Below, piece after piece: positions 1-6,548 of a DNA stretch of 7,656 nt. Positions within the stretch are counted from its first letter, which is position 1. Every line of letters starts with the position of its first letter. Source of the stretch: Candidatus Methanosuratincola petrocarbonis (ex Vanwonterghem et al. 2016) (lineage in GTDB: Archaea > Thermoproteota > Methanomethylicia > Methanomethylicales > Methanomethylicaceae); the NCBI GenBank assembly GCA_001717015.1, contig MAGV01000014.1:2737-10392 (forward strand), given 5' to 3'. The position numbers and the translations under genes were made by a program. The notes under the pieces were generated by a model. That model was not told where the DNA came from, did no database searches, and was given only the letters and a program-made list of their open reading frames with translations.

Positions 1-300
1 GTGTCCGGGACGTTCCAGCTCGCGGCTCTTGCCAGGGCGATGACAATGAACCGCCCGGAGGGGTTCGTGAGGATCGTCGCGGAGAAGGGGAGCGGGAGGA
101 TCATTGGGGCCCAGATCGTCGGCGCGAACGCCTCGGACATGATCGGCGCCTGCGTCCTTGCAGTCCAGAAGGGGCTGAGCCTGGAGGACATCGCGTCTTC
201 GGTGATGCCGCACCCGACCCTGGTGGAGTCGCTGATGGAGTGCGCGAAGGGGGCGTTGGGCGAGCCGCTCCACGGGGCTGGAAGCGAAAAAAAGGCATGA
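1..300 (+). CDS. lpdA: Dihydrolipoamide dehydrogenase-like flavoprotein, C-terminal fragment (5' end outside window)
   Basis: This is the C-terminal dimerisation domain of a class I pyridine nucleotide-disulfide oxidoreductase, most like dihydrolipoamide dehydrogenase, the E3 subunit that reoxidises lipoyl groups of 2-oxoacid dehydrogenase or glycine cleavage complexes using FAD and NAD. Seen in the sequence: the interface segment GRIIGAQIVGANASDMIG (residues 33-50) and the HPTLVE motif (71-76), whose His71 and Glu76 match the catalytic His-Glu pair that serves the partner subunit's active site. The FAD and NAD domains and the redox CxxxxC lie upstream of the window, so the GTG at position 1 is almost certainly an internal valine codon, not a start. 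The tail after the domain is short and lysine-rich (SEKKA). The family is firm. The exact member is less so, because related reductases share this fold, but the vicinal cysteines that end mercuric reductases are absent. It is probably the housekeeping neighbour of the downstream operon and unrelated to it. Confidence 0.85.
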   Translation: MSGTFQLAALARAMTMNRPEGFVRIVAEKGSGRIIGAQIVGANASDMIGACVLAVQKGLSLEDIASSVMPHPTLVESLMECAKGALGEPLHGAGSEKKA

Positions 301-318
301 GAAAGGCAAAACCGCAAC

Positions 319-336
319 CGTCTTTTTTCCCTCTTC
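319..336 (+). terminator. Oligo-T putative archaeal terminator after the lpdA-like gene
   Basis: About 20 nt after the TGA stop at 298-300 lies a pyrimidine-rich stretch with six consecutive T (323-328) followed by CCCTCTT. Archaeal transcription commonly ends at oligo-T tracts on the coding strand without needing a hairpin. A GC hairpin follows directly (CCCCC at 341-345, GGGGG at 358-362, 12-nt loop). The assignment rests on position and base composition only. Confidence 0.4.
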
Positions 337-434
337 GATGCCCCCATCATTTCAATCGGGGGGAAGCGGTTCTCAACAAACGCGTTCATTTGCCGAAATC
401 TTTCTGGTCCTACGCCGGCGACTCCAGAAGCCCT

Positions 435-563
435 TTACCGCGGATCTCCTCTGCCATTAATCCATAGCTTTTCCAAGCACTTAAGATTCAGGCGGCAATC
501 CTTCCGTATCTTAATCAACTTGAGAATCAGAGCTTTGTCCTCAATCACCGATGGCATAGCCAT
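435..563 (-). CDS. Doubtful short reverse-strand ORF (42 aa), unrecognised
   Basis: Reading the reverse strand from ATG at 563 (a second ATG lies at 557) gives 42 residues ending at TAA (437-435). The product begins MAMPSVIEDKALILK and ends LWINGRGDPR, a leucine-, isoleucine- and lysine-rich peptide with two cysteines and one tryptophan that could form an amphipathic helix. A TATA-like ATTATAAG lies upstream on that strand (635-628), at a distance that would allow a leader of roughly 40 nt. Against it: no Shine-Dalgarno motif precedes either ATG, the length is within chance expectation, and I recognise no family. It could also be the remnant of a larger decayed gene. Treat it as a candidate only. 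Confidence 0.18.
   Translation of the reverse strand: MAMPSVIEDKALILKLIKIRKDCRLNLKCLEKLWINGRGDPR
551..563. promoter_or_regulatory. 13-bp dyad ATGGC-ATA-GCCAT, possible operator
   Basis: The arms ATGGC (551-555) and GCCAT (559-563) are a perfect inverted repeat around a 3-nt spacer. Such a short dyad could bind a dimeric regulator, but arms of 5 bp arise easily by chance. It also overlaps the start codons of the doubtful reverse ORF. No second copy was noticed near the operon promoter. Confidence 0.15.
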
Positions 564-720
564 AGAGGCTGTCTTAATCCGCTTTGATTATGCGCTTAGC
601 CCCATATTTTTTGCACTATTCAATTATCTTATAATGTATATGGTTAATTTTCGATAAACAGTTGAGGTTTTTAAATGTGCTGTTTTATTGGAAGGAATTA
701 AAATTGAAAAATAATCGTCG

Positions 721-735
721 TTATAAAGTATATAT
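721..735 (+). promoter_or_regulatory. Probable archaeal TATA box of the defence-like operon
   Basis: TTATAAAG at 721-728, running into a TATATATA-like string to about 735, sits inside the AT-rich island. Archaeal initiation typically occurs about 25 nt downstream of the TATA box, which would place the transcript start near 750 and leave a leader of about 20 nt before the ATG at 770. A GGTG at 760-763 in that leader can serve as a weak Shine-Dalgarno. The other TATA-like strings upstream (628-635, 668-676) are alternatives, so the exact box is uncertain. Confidence 0.45.
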
Positions 736-769
736 ACAAAAAACGCAAAATTATCCTGCGGTGCGCCTC

Positions 770-3448
770 ATGTCTCTAACGATCCGTGAAGCTGTAAGCA
801 AGGGGAAGCTTGTATTCAAGGACTGGATAAAGACTTTCACCCCGGAGCTGTTCGAAGTAAACTTCTCAGACGTGATAGCCGGAAGGGGGAAGATATACTC
901 CGACCCGGACGAGCTCTTCTCCAACACATACCTCACCGAGAGGATGAGGGACGTCCTGAGGTGGTGCCTGGCGAGGGCTGCCAAGCTATCGGATAAGGGA
1001 ATAATCCACCTGGCTACGGGCTTCGGCGGTGGGAAGAGCCACCTGCTCTCGCTCCTCTACCATACTTTCAGAACGAGGAGGGTGATAGACCCGCACATAC
1101 TCGAGGAGCTCTCGCTGGGGGAGGTCCCAGAAGTCGAGATGGTGGCGGTGGACGGGCACAACCTGGCATACCCCATGTCCTCGCACCAGTCCCTCGGCAA
1201 GTACCTGAAGCCGACCAAGGACGAAACGGTCAGCGCCCTCGAGTCCGCCGGGAAGCCTGTGGTCTTCTTGATAGACGAGCTGGTAGTCTACTTGGCTAAG
1301 ATAAAAGAGTCCGAAGCCTCATCCGAGTTGGCACACCTCCACACGCTCATGGAATCGGTCAAGTCCGCCCCTGGCTGTCTCATGGTGATAAGCAGCCCGA
1401 GCGGATCGGCTGCATACGGGAAGGAGGCGGAGCAGCTTGACCAGGTGGTGCAGAAGAGCAGGACTGCGTCCGCCGCCCTGGCGCTCACCTCCATAACCAG
1501 CCGCGTCACTGAACCGATAGTCCCAGTGGAGGCTGCAGACTTCCCCTCGATACTGAAGAAGCGGCTGGTTGAATACGTGGACGACTACACCGCAAAGGCA
1601 GTCGAGAACTGCCTCGGGAGGCTCGTCGGAGGGGTGGGGCTGGACTTCAGCGGCTGCTACCCGTTCCACCCCCTCCTGACCGATGTCCTATACACGAGGG
1701 CATCCCAGTTCCCGGGCTTCCAGAAGACGAGGGACTCGCTCAAGGTAGTGGCCCTGGCTGTGAAGGGGGTGTTGAGGAACCTCGAGAGGGCAGAATTCCA
1801 CATGATCTCGCCCTCAGAGATGCCCTTCGACGACCCGGACCTGAAGTCCATCCTGACAAACGAGAAGGTCTTCGGGGTCAACCTGGAGCAGGCGGTCACG
1901 AAGGACATACTCGGGACAGCCAGGACGAGGCTGGACGGCGGCGCCCCCTACGGCAGCTACGCGAGGGCAGCCTCGGCTGTATTCATGTACTCGCTCCACC
2001 CGGAGGAGAGCAAGAAGGGAGCACTCCCAGAGAACCTCTTCAGGTGCATGGTGCCCACGGTGAAGTCCAAGGATGACGCGGAGAAGCTGCTGGAGAACCT
2101 GTACAAGGAATCTGACTTTGTGTGGAAGAGCGAAGGCAGGTACCTCTTCAAGTCGAAGCAGAACGTCCCCAACATGATAAAGACCCGGGCTAACCAGGTG
2201 ACGGAACACGAGGTCAAGGAATACGTCAGGAACACGCTCTTCCAGATCGTCTTCAAGGACGACGCCAGGTGCGCATTCTTCAGCGATCCGAAATTATTCG
2301 CGCCTTCGGAGAACAGGCTGAACATCCTCGTCGCCATGTACTGGGATGACAACCCGCAGGTAACCTTGAGTGGCGCGCTGAGCATCACCGCGAACAATAA
2401 GAATACCATCGTCGCTCTCCTGCCGAACAAAGATCAGGCGGGGCTCCTGACTTATTATGCGAAGCAGGTGCTGGGGGCGGAGAAGGTCATAAAGGAATTG
2501 AGGGCTGACAAAGCCCTCTACGGCGAGGCACGCGCCCTGAAGGACCAATTCGAGGGGAACGCACTCAGCGCGTTCAAGAACATGTACAGCGAGGTCTGGT
2601 ACTTGTCGGGGACGAACATAAAGCAAGAGAAGATAGACCCTGCCAGGGGAAATACTTTTGCGGATGCGCTGGTCGACCACCTCAGGCGGAAGCAGAAGCT
2701 GGCGGACCCCTCCACCATAGACCCATCGGTATACATACCCCAACTGATGGGAGTGAGGGACAGGGTGCCCGTTAGGGACCTCTACAAGGATGCCGAGACC
2801 ATGACAACCCTGCCGTTCGCATTCCGGGAGGACCTGAGGAAGATCCTGAGCGCCGGGGTCAGGGACGGGGTTGTCGGTGCATTCGAAGGCGTGCTGCCGC
2901 CTCTACAGGACCTCACCAAGTACAACAAGTGCCACTTCAGGGAGGTTTACGAGGTACAGGACGGGGACACAATCGTCAAGCCTGATCTGGCCACGGAGAT
3001 CTTGAAGAGGCTGGAGGCGATAGCGGACGGGGGGAAGGCGGACACAGGGATGGCTGGCATAACGGCGGCTGCGGGCATTGGTGCCGGCACAGCGGGAATC
3101 GACACAAGGACAACGGGCATTGGCACAGGGGGCATCGGCTCAATAGGCGGAGGTGCGGCAGGCGTAGGCGCAACGACCACTACCCACACTGAAAGGGAAG
3201 TTATAGTTGCCAATATCTCGGATCTGTACGATGCCCTCAGCAAGAAGACCACCGAGCTGATGATCAACGGTGTGGAGTACGAGCTCGAGGCTGAGTTTAC
3301 GGGCGCAATATCCGGGCGTCTTACTGCCAAGACACCCGAAGAGACCTCGGCTATGGTGAGCCTAATCCAGGCGCTCTCGGGTGCTGCCAAGATCCTGCCC
3401 TCAGTCAAGTCCACCGTGATCATAATAAAGAGGGTGGGCAGCAGTTGA
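770..3448 (+). CDS. DUF499-type P-loop ATPase (BREX PglY/BrxC-like role), first gene of the operon
   Basis: This 892-residue predicted cytoplasmic AAA-type ATPase belongs to the DUF499 (COG1483-like) group, found beside DNA methyltransferases in archaeal and bacterial defence loci. Numbering from the ATG at 770: Walker A GFGGGKSH (84-91) in the typical setting ATGFGGGKSHLLSLLYH, Walker B VFLIDE (165-170; Asp169, Glu170), a sensor-like strand MVISSPSG (205-212), then the diagnostic YPFHPLL (297-303) and GFQKTRD (316-322). Near the C-terminus a Gly/Thr/Ala-rich linker (about 759-807) leads to a final domain of about 85 residues. The frame stays open back to TTG at 662, but those 36 extra codons lie in DNA of about 24% GC that contains the probable TATA box. 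I therefore chose ATG 770, preceded by GGTG at 760-763; an in-frame GTG at 761 is the alternative. It probably powers DNA scanning or assembly of a complex with the methyltransferase and helicase. The family call is strong and the role is inferred. Confidence 0.85.
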   Translation: MSLTIREAVSKGKLVFKDWIKTFTPELFEVNFSDVIAGRGKIYSDPDELFSNTYLTERMRDVLRWCLARAAKLSDKGIIHLATGFGGGKSHLLSLLYHTFRTRRVIDPHILEELSLGEVPEVEMVAVDGHNLAYPMSSHQSLGKYLKPTKDETVSALESAGKPVVFLIDELVVYLAKIKESEASSELAHLHTLMESVKSAPGCLMVISSPSGSAAYGKEAEQLDQVVQKSRTASAALALTSITSRVTEPIVPVEAADFPSILKKRLVEYVDDYTAKAVENCLGRLVGGVGLDFSGCYPFHPLLTDVLYTRASQFPGFQKTRDSLKVVALAVKGVLRNLERAEFHMISPSEMPFDDPDLKSILTNEKVFGVNLEQAVTKDILGTARTRLDGGAPYGSYARAASAVFMYSLHPEESKKGALPENLFRCMVPTVKSKDDAEKLLENLYKESDFVWKSEGRYLFKSKQNVPNMIKTRANQVTEHEVKEYVRNTLFQIVFKDDARCAFFSDPKLFAPSENRLNILVAMYWDDNPQVTLSGALSITANNKNTIVALLPNKDQAGLLTYYAKQVLGAEKVIKELRADKALYGEARALKDQFEGNALSAFKNMYSEVWYLSGTNIKQEKIDPARGNTFADALVDHLRRKQKLADPSTIDPSVYIPQLMGVRDRVPVRDLYKDAETMTTLPFAFREDLRKILSAGVRDGVVGAFEGVLPPLQDLTKYNKCHFREVYEVQDGDTIVKPDLATEILKRLEAIADGGKADTGMAGITAAAGIGAGTAGIDTRTTGIGTGGIGSIGGGAAGVGATTTTHTEREVIVANISDLYDALSKKTTELMINGVEYELEAEFTGAISGRLTAKTPEETSAMVSLIQALSGAAKILPSVKSTVIIIKRVGSS
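3044..3190 (+). repeat. Degenerate Gly/Ala/Thr-rich repeat encoding an interdomain linker
   Basis: Within the ATPase gene about 49 codons (residues 759-807) encode almost only Gly, Ala, Thr and Ile, as imperfect GIG(A/T)G-like units. At DNA level the string GGGCATTGG recurs, followed by related GGCAC and GGCATCGG strings, which fits growth by local duplication and slippage. The segment separates the ATPase body from a small C-terminal domain and is probably a flexible tether. I see no sign that it breaks the frame. Confidence 0.6.
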
Positions 3449-3473
3449 AGAGCGCATATAAACGAGCAGGGGA

Positions 3474-3479
3474 GGAGGT
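3474..3479 (+). promoter_or_regulatory. Strong Shine-Dalgarno GGAGGT for the 127-aa gene
   Basis: GGAGGT lies 9 nt before the ATG at 3489 and is complementary to the archaeal 16S 3' end. It sits in a purine-rich run, GGGGAGGAGGT. It fixes the start of the small gene and is good evidence that this gene is translated despite having no recognised domain. Confidence 0.75.
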
Positions 3480-3488
3480 CCTAAAATA

Positions 3489-3872
3489 ATGTTGGCACCA
3501 AAGCCAGGGGCAGAGATCCGCCTCCTCTACGACAACTTCAGGTACACCGTTAAGATCGACAGGGCAAGGAAGAGGGCAGTCCTGGTGGAGAGCTTCATGG
3601 GGCAGGATAATGCGATCGGCAGGGTAGGGGGGTGGAGGGCGATGGCGCTCGCCGAGCTGGACAGGCACTTCTCGGGCAGGGACAACCGTGAGAGGGGGTA
3701 CAGGCTCTTCCTGGCAGCCAAGCTCCTGCCGGAAGTGGGCGCATCGAGGGCATGCAAAGCTCTCTCCGTCCTCAAAACGCTGACGCTGGAGGAGACGATA
3801 TTCTGGGTCTGGCAGTACCACTCCTATGGAGCCAGGGCGATCGGGGCGCTGAAGCACATCCACATGAGGTAG
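3489..3872 (+). CDS. Unrecognised 127-aa protein between ATPase and methyltransferase
   Basis: I do not recognise a family. The 127-residue product is basic and predicted soluble, with no signal peptide, membrane segment, cysteine cluster or P-loop. The N-terminal 35 or so residues look like beta strands (IRLLYDNFRYTVKID, then RAVLVESFM). The rest looks helical and ends in an aromatic-rich stretch, ETIFWVWQYHSYGARAIGAL, followed by KHIHMR. A canonical GGAGGT 9 nt upstream, 40 nt spacing from the ATPase stop, and AGG/ATA codon use like the neighbours all argue for a real gene in the operon. Its fixed place between the ATPase and the methyltransferase suggests an accessory subunit or adaptor of that complex, but this is inference from position only. 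A small nucleic-acid-binding or inhibitor protein is equally possible. It is not an obvious BrxF-type ATPase, because no Walker A motif is present. Confidence 0.75.
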   Translation: MLAPKPGAEIRLLYDNFRYTVKIDRARKRAVLVESFMGQDNAIGRVGGWRAMALAELDRHFSGRDNRERGYRLFLAAKLLPEVGASRACKALSVLKTLTLEETIFWVWQYHSYGARAIGALKHIHMR

Positions 3873-3926
3873 TGGCTTTGACCGACCGGCCAGCAACTGA
3901 GGGAAAATGTTGTTACATGAATTTTT

Positions 3927-3932
3927 GGTGAT
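3927..3932 (+). promoter_or_regulatory. Shine-Dalgarno GGTGAT deciding the methyltransferase start
   Basis: GGTGAT lies 5 nt before the ATG at 3938 and matches the archaeal anti-Shine-Dalgarno core. Nearby ATGs at 3918 and 3931 open frames that stop within a few codons, so this site selects 3938. Confidence 0.7.
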
Positions 3933-3937
3933 GGTCA

Positions 3938-6535
3938 ATGAGTGAAATTGTTGAAAACATAGAGGAAAAGGAGGAAGCTGAGAAGAAGGCGAAGGGCAGG
4001 TGCCTGCTAGAACGGGGCGTTCCTGTTGCGCTGATCAATACAGACGCAAAGAAAGAGAAGAAGGGTCGCCCCCCCATCTATGAGATGCATTATTATCACA
4101 CTAGAAAGCCTTTGATTATCTCGCGACTTGCGGTTGCTGGGACTCTGCTCGGGGAAGAAGATGCGCCAGTCGAAGAAGAGGCATTCTACAAGTTCATGGG
4201 GCTGGACACCACGCTGGCTCAGAGGGGCTACAGGAGGGTACCTTCAGATCTCTTGAGGAAGATAAAGGAGCGGTACCCTGATGGAGTCACAGTGCTGGAC
4301 CCCTTCGCCGGCACGGGGATGATACTCTTCGAGGCGCTTAGGCTCGGCTGCGACGTTGTTGGAATAGATTACAACCCCGTTGCCTGCCTCATCATGAGGT
4401 GCACCTTGGAGTATCCTTTGAAATACAACGCGATAAACAAGGACGGGCAGTTCAAGCTTTACAGCGACGTCAAATTTTACGCCGAAAAGATATACTCTTC
4501 ACTGAAGGAGAAACTGGTTCGCTTTTACCCGCCCTACAAGGGGAAAGAGGTGAAGGCATACATCCATGCTTGGGCGGTGAAGTGCCCCTACTGCGGAAAG
4601 GAGACGCCCATTGTTGGGAACTGGTGGCTATCCTCCAAAGATGGACTCTATTTGGGATATCAGATCGAGGGAGACCGAATAACATACTCGGTAAAGAGGG
4701 GCGAGGCGCCAGAAGGTAATATGAAGGAGGGTGAAGCCACCTGCCTTTTCTGCACTCAATCAATAAAGAACGACTATATTGTAGAGGATATTTCAAAGAA
4801 TGAAAGGGAGCACCTGCTGGCGCTCTACTTGGGCAAAGGGGAGTTTGCAATCGCGGACGAAGAGCAGAAAAGGGCACTCAATGACGCTAGGCAGTACCTG
4901 AAGGAACATCTGTCCGAACTATCATCGTTCATACCGACGGAGAGTATGAATGATGAGAGTGCAGCCAACAGGTACCTCAAACAGTGGCACAGGGTCTTCA
5001 ACCCGAGGCAGCTACTGGTGCTGGTCTCGCTCGCCTCGGAGATAAAGAAGGCGGTGGATGAAATAAAGGCGAGGGATGGCGATGACTATGCGGCTGCCGT
5101 CGGCTCGTACCTCTCATTGATCTTGGCAAAGCATGTAAATTTCAATTCTAGATCTACTATTTGGGCAAGCTCTGCTTTTAAAATCGCACATTCTCTGACA
5201 ATGCGCCGACCAAGTATGATGTGGAACCATGCGGAGACCAACCCATTCGTCAAGTTCTCCGGATCGCTCGGCGGGATGATCCACGACGTGCTCGACGGGC
5301 TCGATTTCGCGCTGAATGAGCTGAATCAAAAGGGGCTGGAGGGGAACCAACGGGCTCCAAAGCACGTTGAGATAATCAACGCCTCGATCCTCTCTTGGAA
5401 GCCGGAGGGCAACAGGAAGTTCAAGTTCATCATCACCGACCCGCCCTACTACGACGACGTCCAGTACCCGGAGATCATGCAGTTCTTCCAGGTTTGGCAC
5501 GCTCGGAGCGTCGGGCACCTGCTGGGCATCAATCCCGTGCCCAACACGGCTGAGGAGCTGAGCGTCGGGCGGTACAGGGACGAGGAGATGTTCGAGAAGC
5601 GGATGCTGATTGCCATAAGGCGGATGCACGACCTCCTAGACGACGATGGAGTCGCAGCGATATTCTACGCCCACAAGAAGGTGGAGGGGTGGAAGTACCT
5701 CCTCGAGGCGCTGCGGAGGAGCGGCTTCAGGGTGACCTCCACGATAGCCCTCTGGACCGAGAGCTCCGAGAACGTCATCGCCAGGAATAAGAGCTCCATA
5801 TTCCACTCATTGCTGCTCACAGCCAGGAAGCGCAGGGGCGAGAAGAAGGGCAACATCGTGGAGATAGAGGACGAGATAAAGAAGGCGATAATGGACCGAT
5901 ACGGGGAGCTGGAGAAGATCTACGGGAAGGACAGGACGAACCTGATGGTCGCAGCCTCCGGGATAGTCCTCGAGATAGTGACGTCTTACTCTGAGATAAT
6001 GTCGTTCACGAAGAATCTCTCGGAGTACGCGCTGGAGACCGGTCAGAGGTTCCTGGTGGAGGCATTCGCAAGGAATGCGCTGGGGGTCGATCAGGTGGAC
6101 GCGCCGACGATGGTCTACGCTTGGCTCAGGCACAGCGCCGAGAAGGACATGGACTACTCCGCGTTCAACCAGACTCTGAAAGCCCTCGGGGTATCGGAGC
6201 AGTCGCTGGGCGGGCTGGTTGAGAAGTCGGGCGGGAGGGTCAGGCTCCTGCAGTTCAGCGAGCGTGGATCGATCGAGGTGGACGGGGCTGAGCCGCTCGT
6301 GGCTGGGTCGCTGATAGACGCCGTGCACCTGACGCTCAGGGCGTACATGCGGGGAGGAGTGACTGCCGCATTGGAATACGTCGAGTCCTCGCCATACGGG
6401 AAGAACGCCATACTGGGGGTGATTAGGGCGCTGGCCGGCGCGCATGATCTGAACCCCTCGTACGAGGAGGGGAAAGTCTGCAAGGAGCTGCTCTCGGGGC
6501 TGGACTCGATGGACAGGACCATAACCCAGTACTAG
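3938..6535 (+). CDS. DUF1156/COG1743-type DNA methyltransferase with zinc-ribbon insert (PglXI-like)
   Basis: This 865-residue protein is predicted to transfer a methyl group from S-adenosylmethionine to DNA, most likely at adenine N6. Domains in order: an acidic, lysine-rich start (1-25); the DUF1156 segment with INTDAKKEKK (33-42) and YHTRKPLIISRLAVAG (53-68); the SAM-binding motif DPFAGTG (121-127) followed by the acidic VGIDYNP strand (141-147); a zinc-ribbon-like insert with paired cysteines CPYC (216-219) and CLFC (269-272); FNPRQLL (354-360), typical of this family; the catalytic motif DPPY (501-504); and a largely helical C-terminal region (about 640-865). The SAM motif precedes DPPY with about 375 residues between, an alpha-like order that leaves room for target recognition in the insert. 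GGTGAT upstream supports the start. The 65-nt gap before it and the 13-nt gap after it fit one operon. By analogy with the BREX subtype carrying a COG1743 methylase, it would mark self DNA; specificity is unknown. Two stretches have unusual base composition (see findings). Confidence 0.9.
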   Translation: MSEIVENIEEKEEAEKKAKGRCLLERGVPVALINTDAKKEKKGRPPIYEMHYYHTRKPLIISRLAVAGTLLGEEDAPVEEEAFYKFMGLDTTLAQRGYRRVPSDLLRKIKERYPDGVTVLDPFAGTGMILFEALRLGCDVVGIDYNPVACLIMRCTLEYPLKYNAINKDGQFKLYSDVKFYAEKIYSSLKEKLVRFYPPYKGKEVKAYIHAWAVKCPYCGKETPIVGNWWLSSKDGLYLGYQIEGDRITYSVKRGEAPEGNMKEGEATCLFCTQSIKNDYIVEDISKNEREHLLALYLGKGEFAIADEEQKRALNDARQYLKEHLSELSSFIPTESMNDESAANRYLKQWHRVFNPRQLLVLVSLASEIKKAVDEIKARDGDDYAAAVGSYLSLILAKHVNFNSRSTIWASSAFKIAHSLTMRRPSMMWNHAETNPFVKFSGSLGGMIHDVLDGLDFALNELNQKGLEGNQRAPKHVEIINASILSWKPEGNRKFKFIITDPPYYDDVQYPEIMQFFQVWHARSVGHLLGINPVPNTAEELSVGRYRDEEMFEKRMLIAIRRMHDLLDDDGVAAIFYAHKKVEGWKYLLEALRRSGFRVTSTIALWTESSENVIARNKSSIFHSLLLTARKRRGEKKGNIVEIEDEIKKAIMDRYGELEKIYGKDRTNLMVAASGIVLEIVTSYSEIMSFTKNLSEYALETGQRFLVEAFARNALGVDQVDAPTMVYAWLRHSAEKDMDYSAFNQTLKALGVSEQSLGGLVEKSGGRVRLLQFSERGSIEVDGAEPLVAGSLIDAVHLTLRAYMRGGVTAALEYVESSPYGKNAILGVIRALAGAHDLNPSYEEGKVCKELLSGLDSMDRTITQY

Positions 6536-6537
6536 GC

Positions 6538-6544
6538 GGTGGAG
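6538..6544 (+). promoter_or_regulatory. Purine-rich ribosome binding site GGTGGAG for the helicase gene
   Basis: GGTGGAG begins just after the methyltransferase TAG and ends 4 nt before the ATG at 6549. It matches the archaeal anti-Shine-Dalgarno partly. It favours 6549 over in-frame ATGs at 6648 and 6717, which lack such a motif nearby. The 13-nt gap implies translational coupling with the methyltransferase. Confidence 0.5.
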
Positions 6545-6548
6545 AGCG

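Larger units (their letters stand above)
301..769. other. 469-bp spacer between housekeeping gene and operon, AT-rich at its right end
   Basis: No confident protein or RNA gene is seen here. From left to right it holds the oligo-T terminator candidate (about 323-328), a C5/G5 hairpin (341-362), a doubtful reverse-strand 42-codon ORF (435-563), a 13-bp dyad (551-563) and a strongly AT-rich island. By direct count 601-660 is about 23% GC and 661-750 about 24%, against about 60% in a counted coding stretch of the operon (5221-5290). Several TATA-like strings occur: CTTATAAT at 628-635, TTTTTAAATG at 668-676 and TTATAAAG at 721-728. The length and base shift suit a regulatory region or the boundary of an acquired gene block. 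Confidence 0.6.

Noticed and set aside
240..467. 75-residue + strand ORF overlapping the end of the lpdA-like gene
   Set aside because: It begins in another frame of the lpdA-like gene and runs through the terminator region. It has no start signal and no recognisable domain.
662..769. N-terminal extension of the ATPase to TTG 662 (36 extra residues)
   Set aside because: The DNA there is about 24% GC, contains the probable TATA box, encodes an atypical Lys/Tyr/Asn-rich peptide, and a well-placed ATG with GGTG upstream exists at 770.
2947..3423. 158-residue reverse-strand ORF
   Set aside because: It is antisense to the Gly/Thr-rich linker of the ATPase. The Pro/Ala-rich product is a by-product of that biased sequence.
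3456..3462. ATATAAA as an internal promoter before the 127-aa gene
   Set aside because: It would place the transcript start at or beside the ATG, bypassing the strong GGAGGT. The simpler reading is co-transcription with the ATPase.
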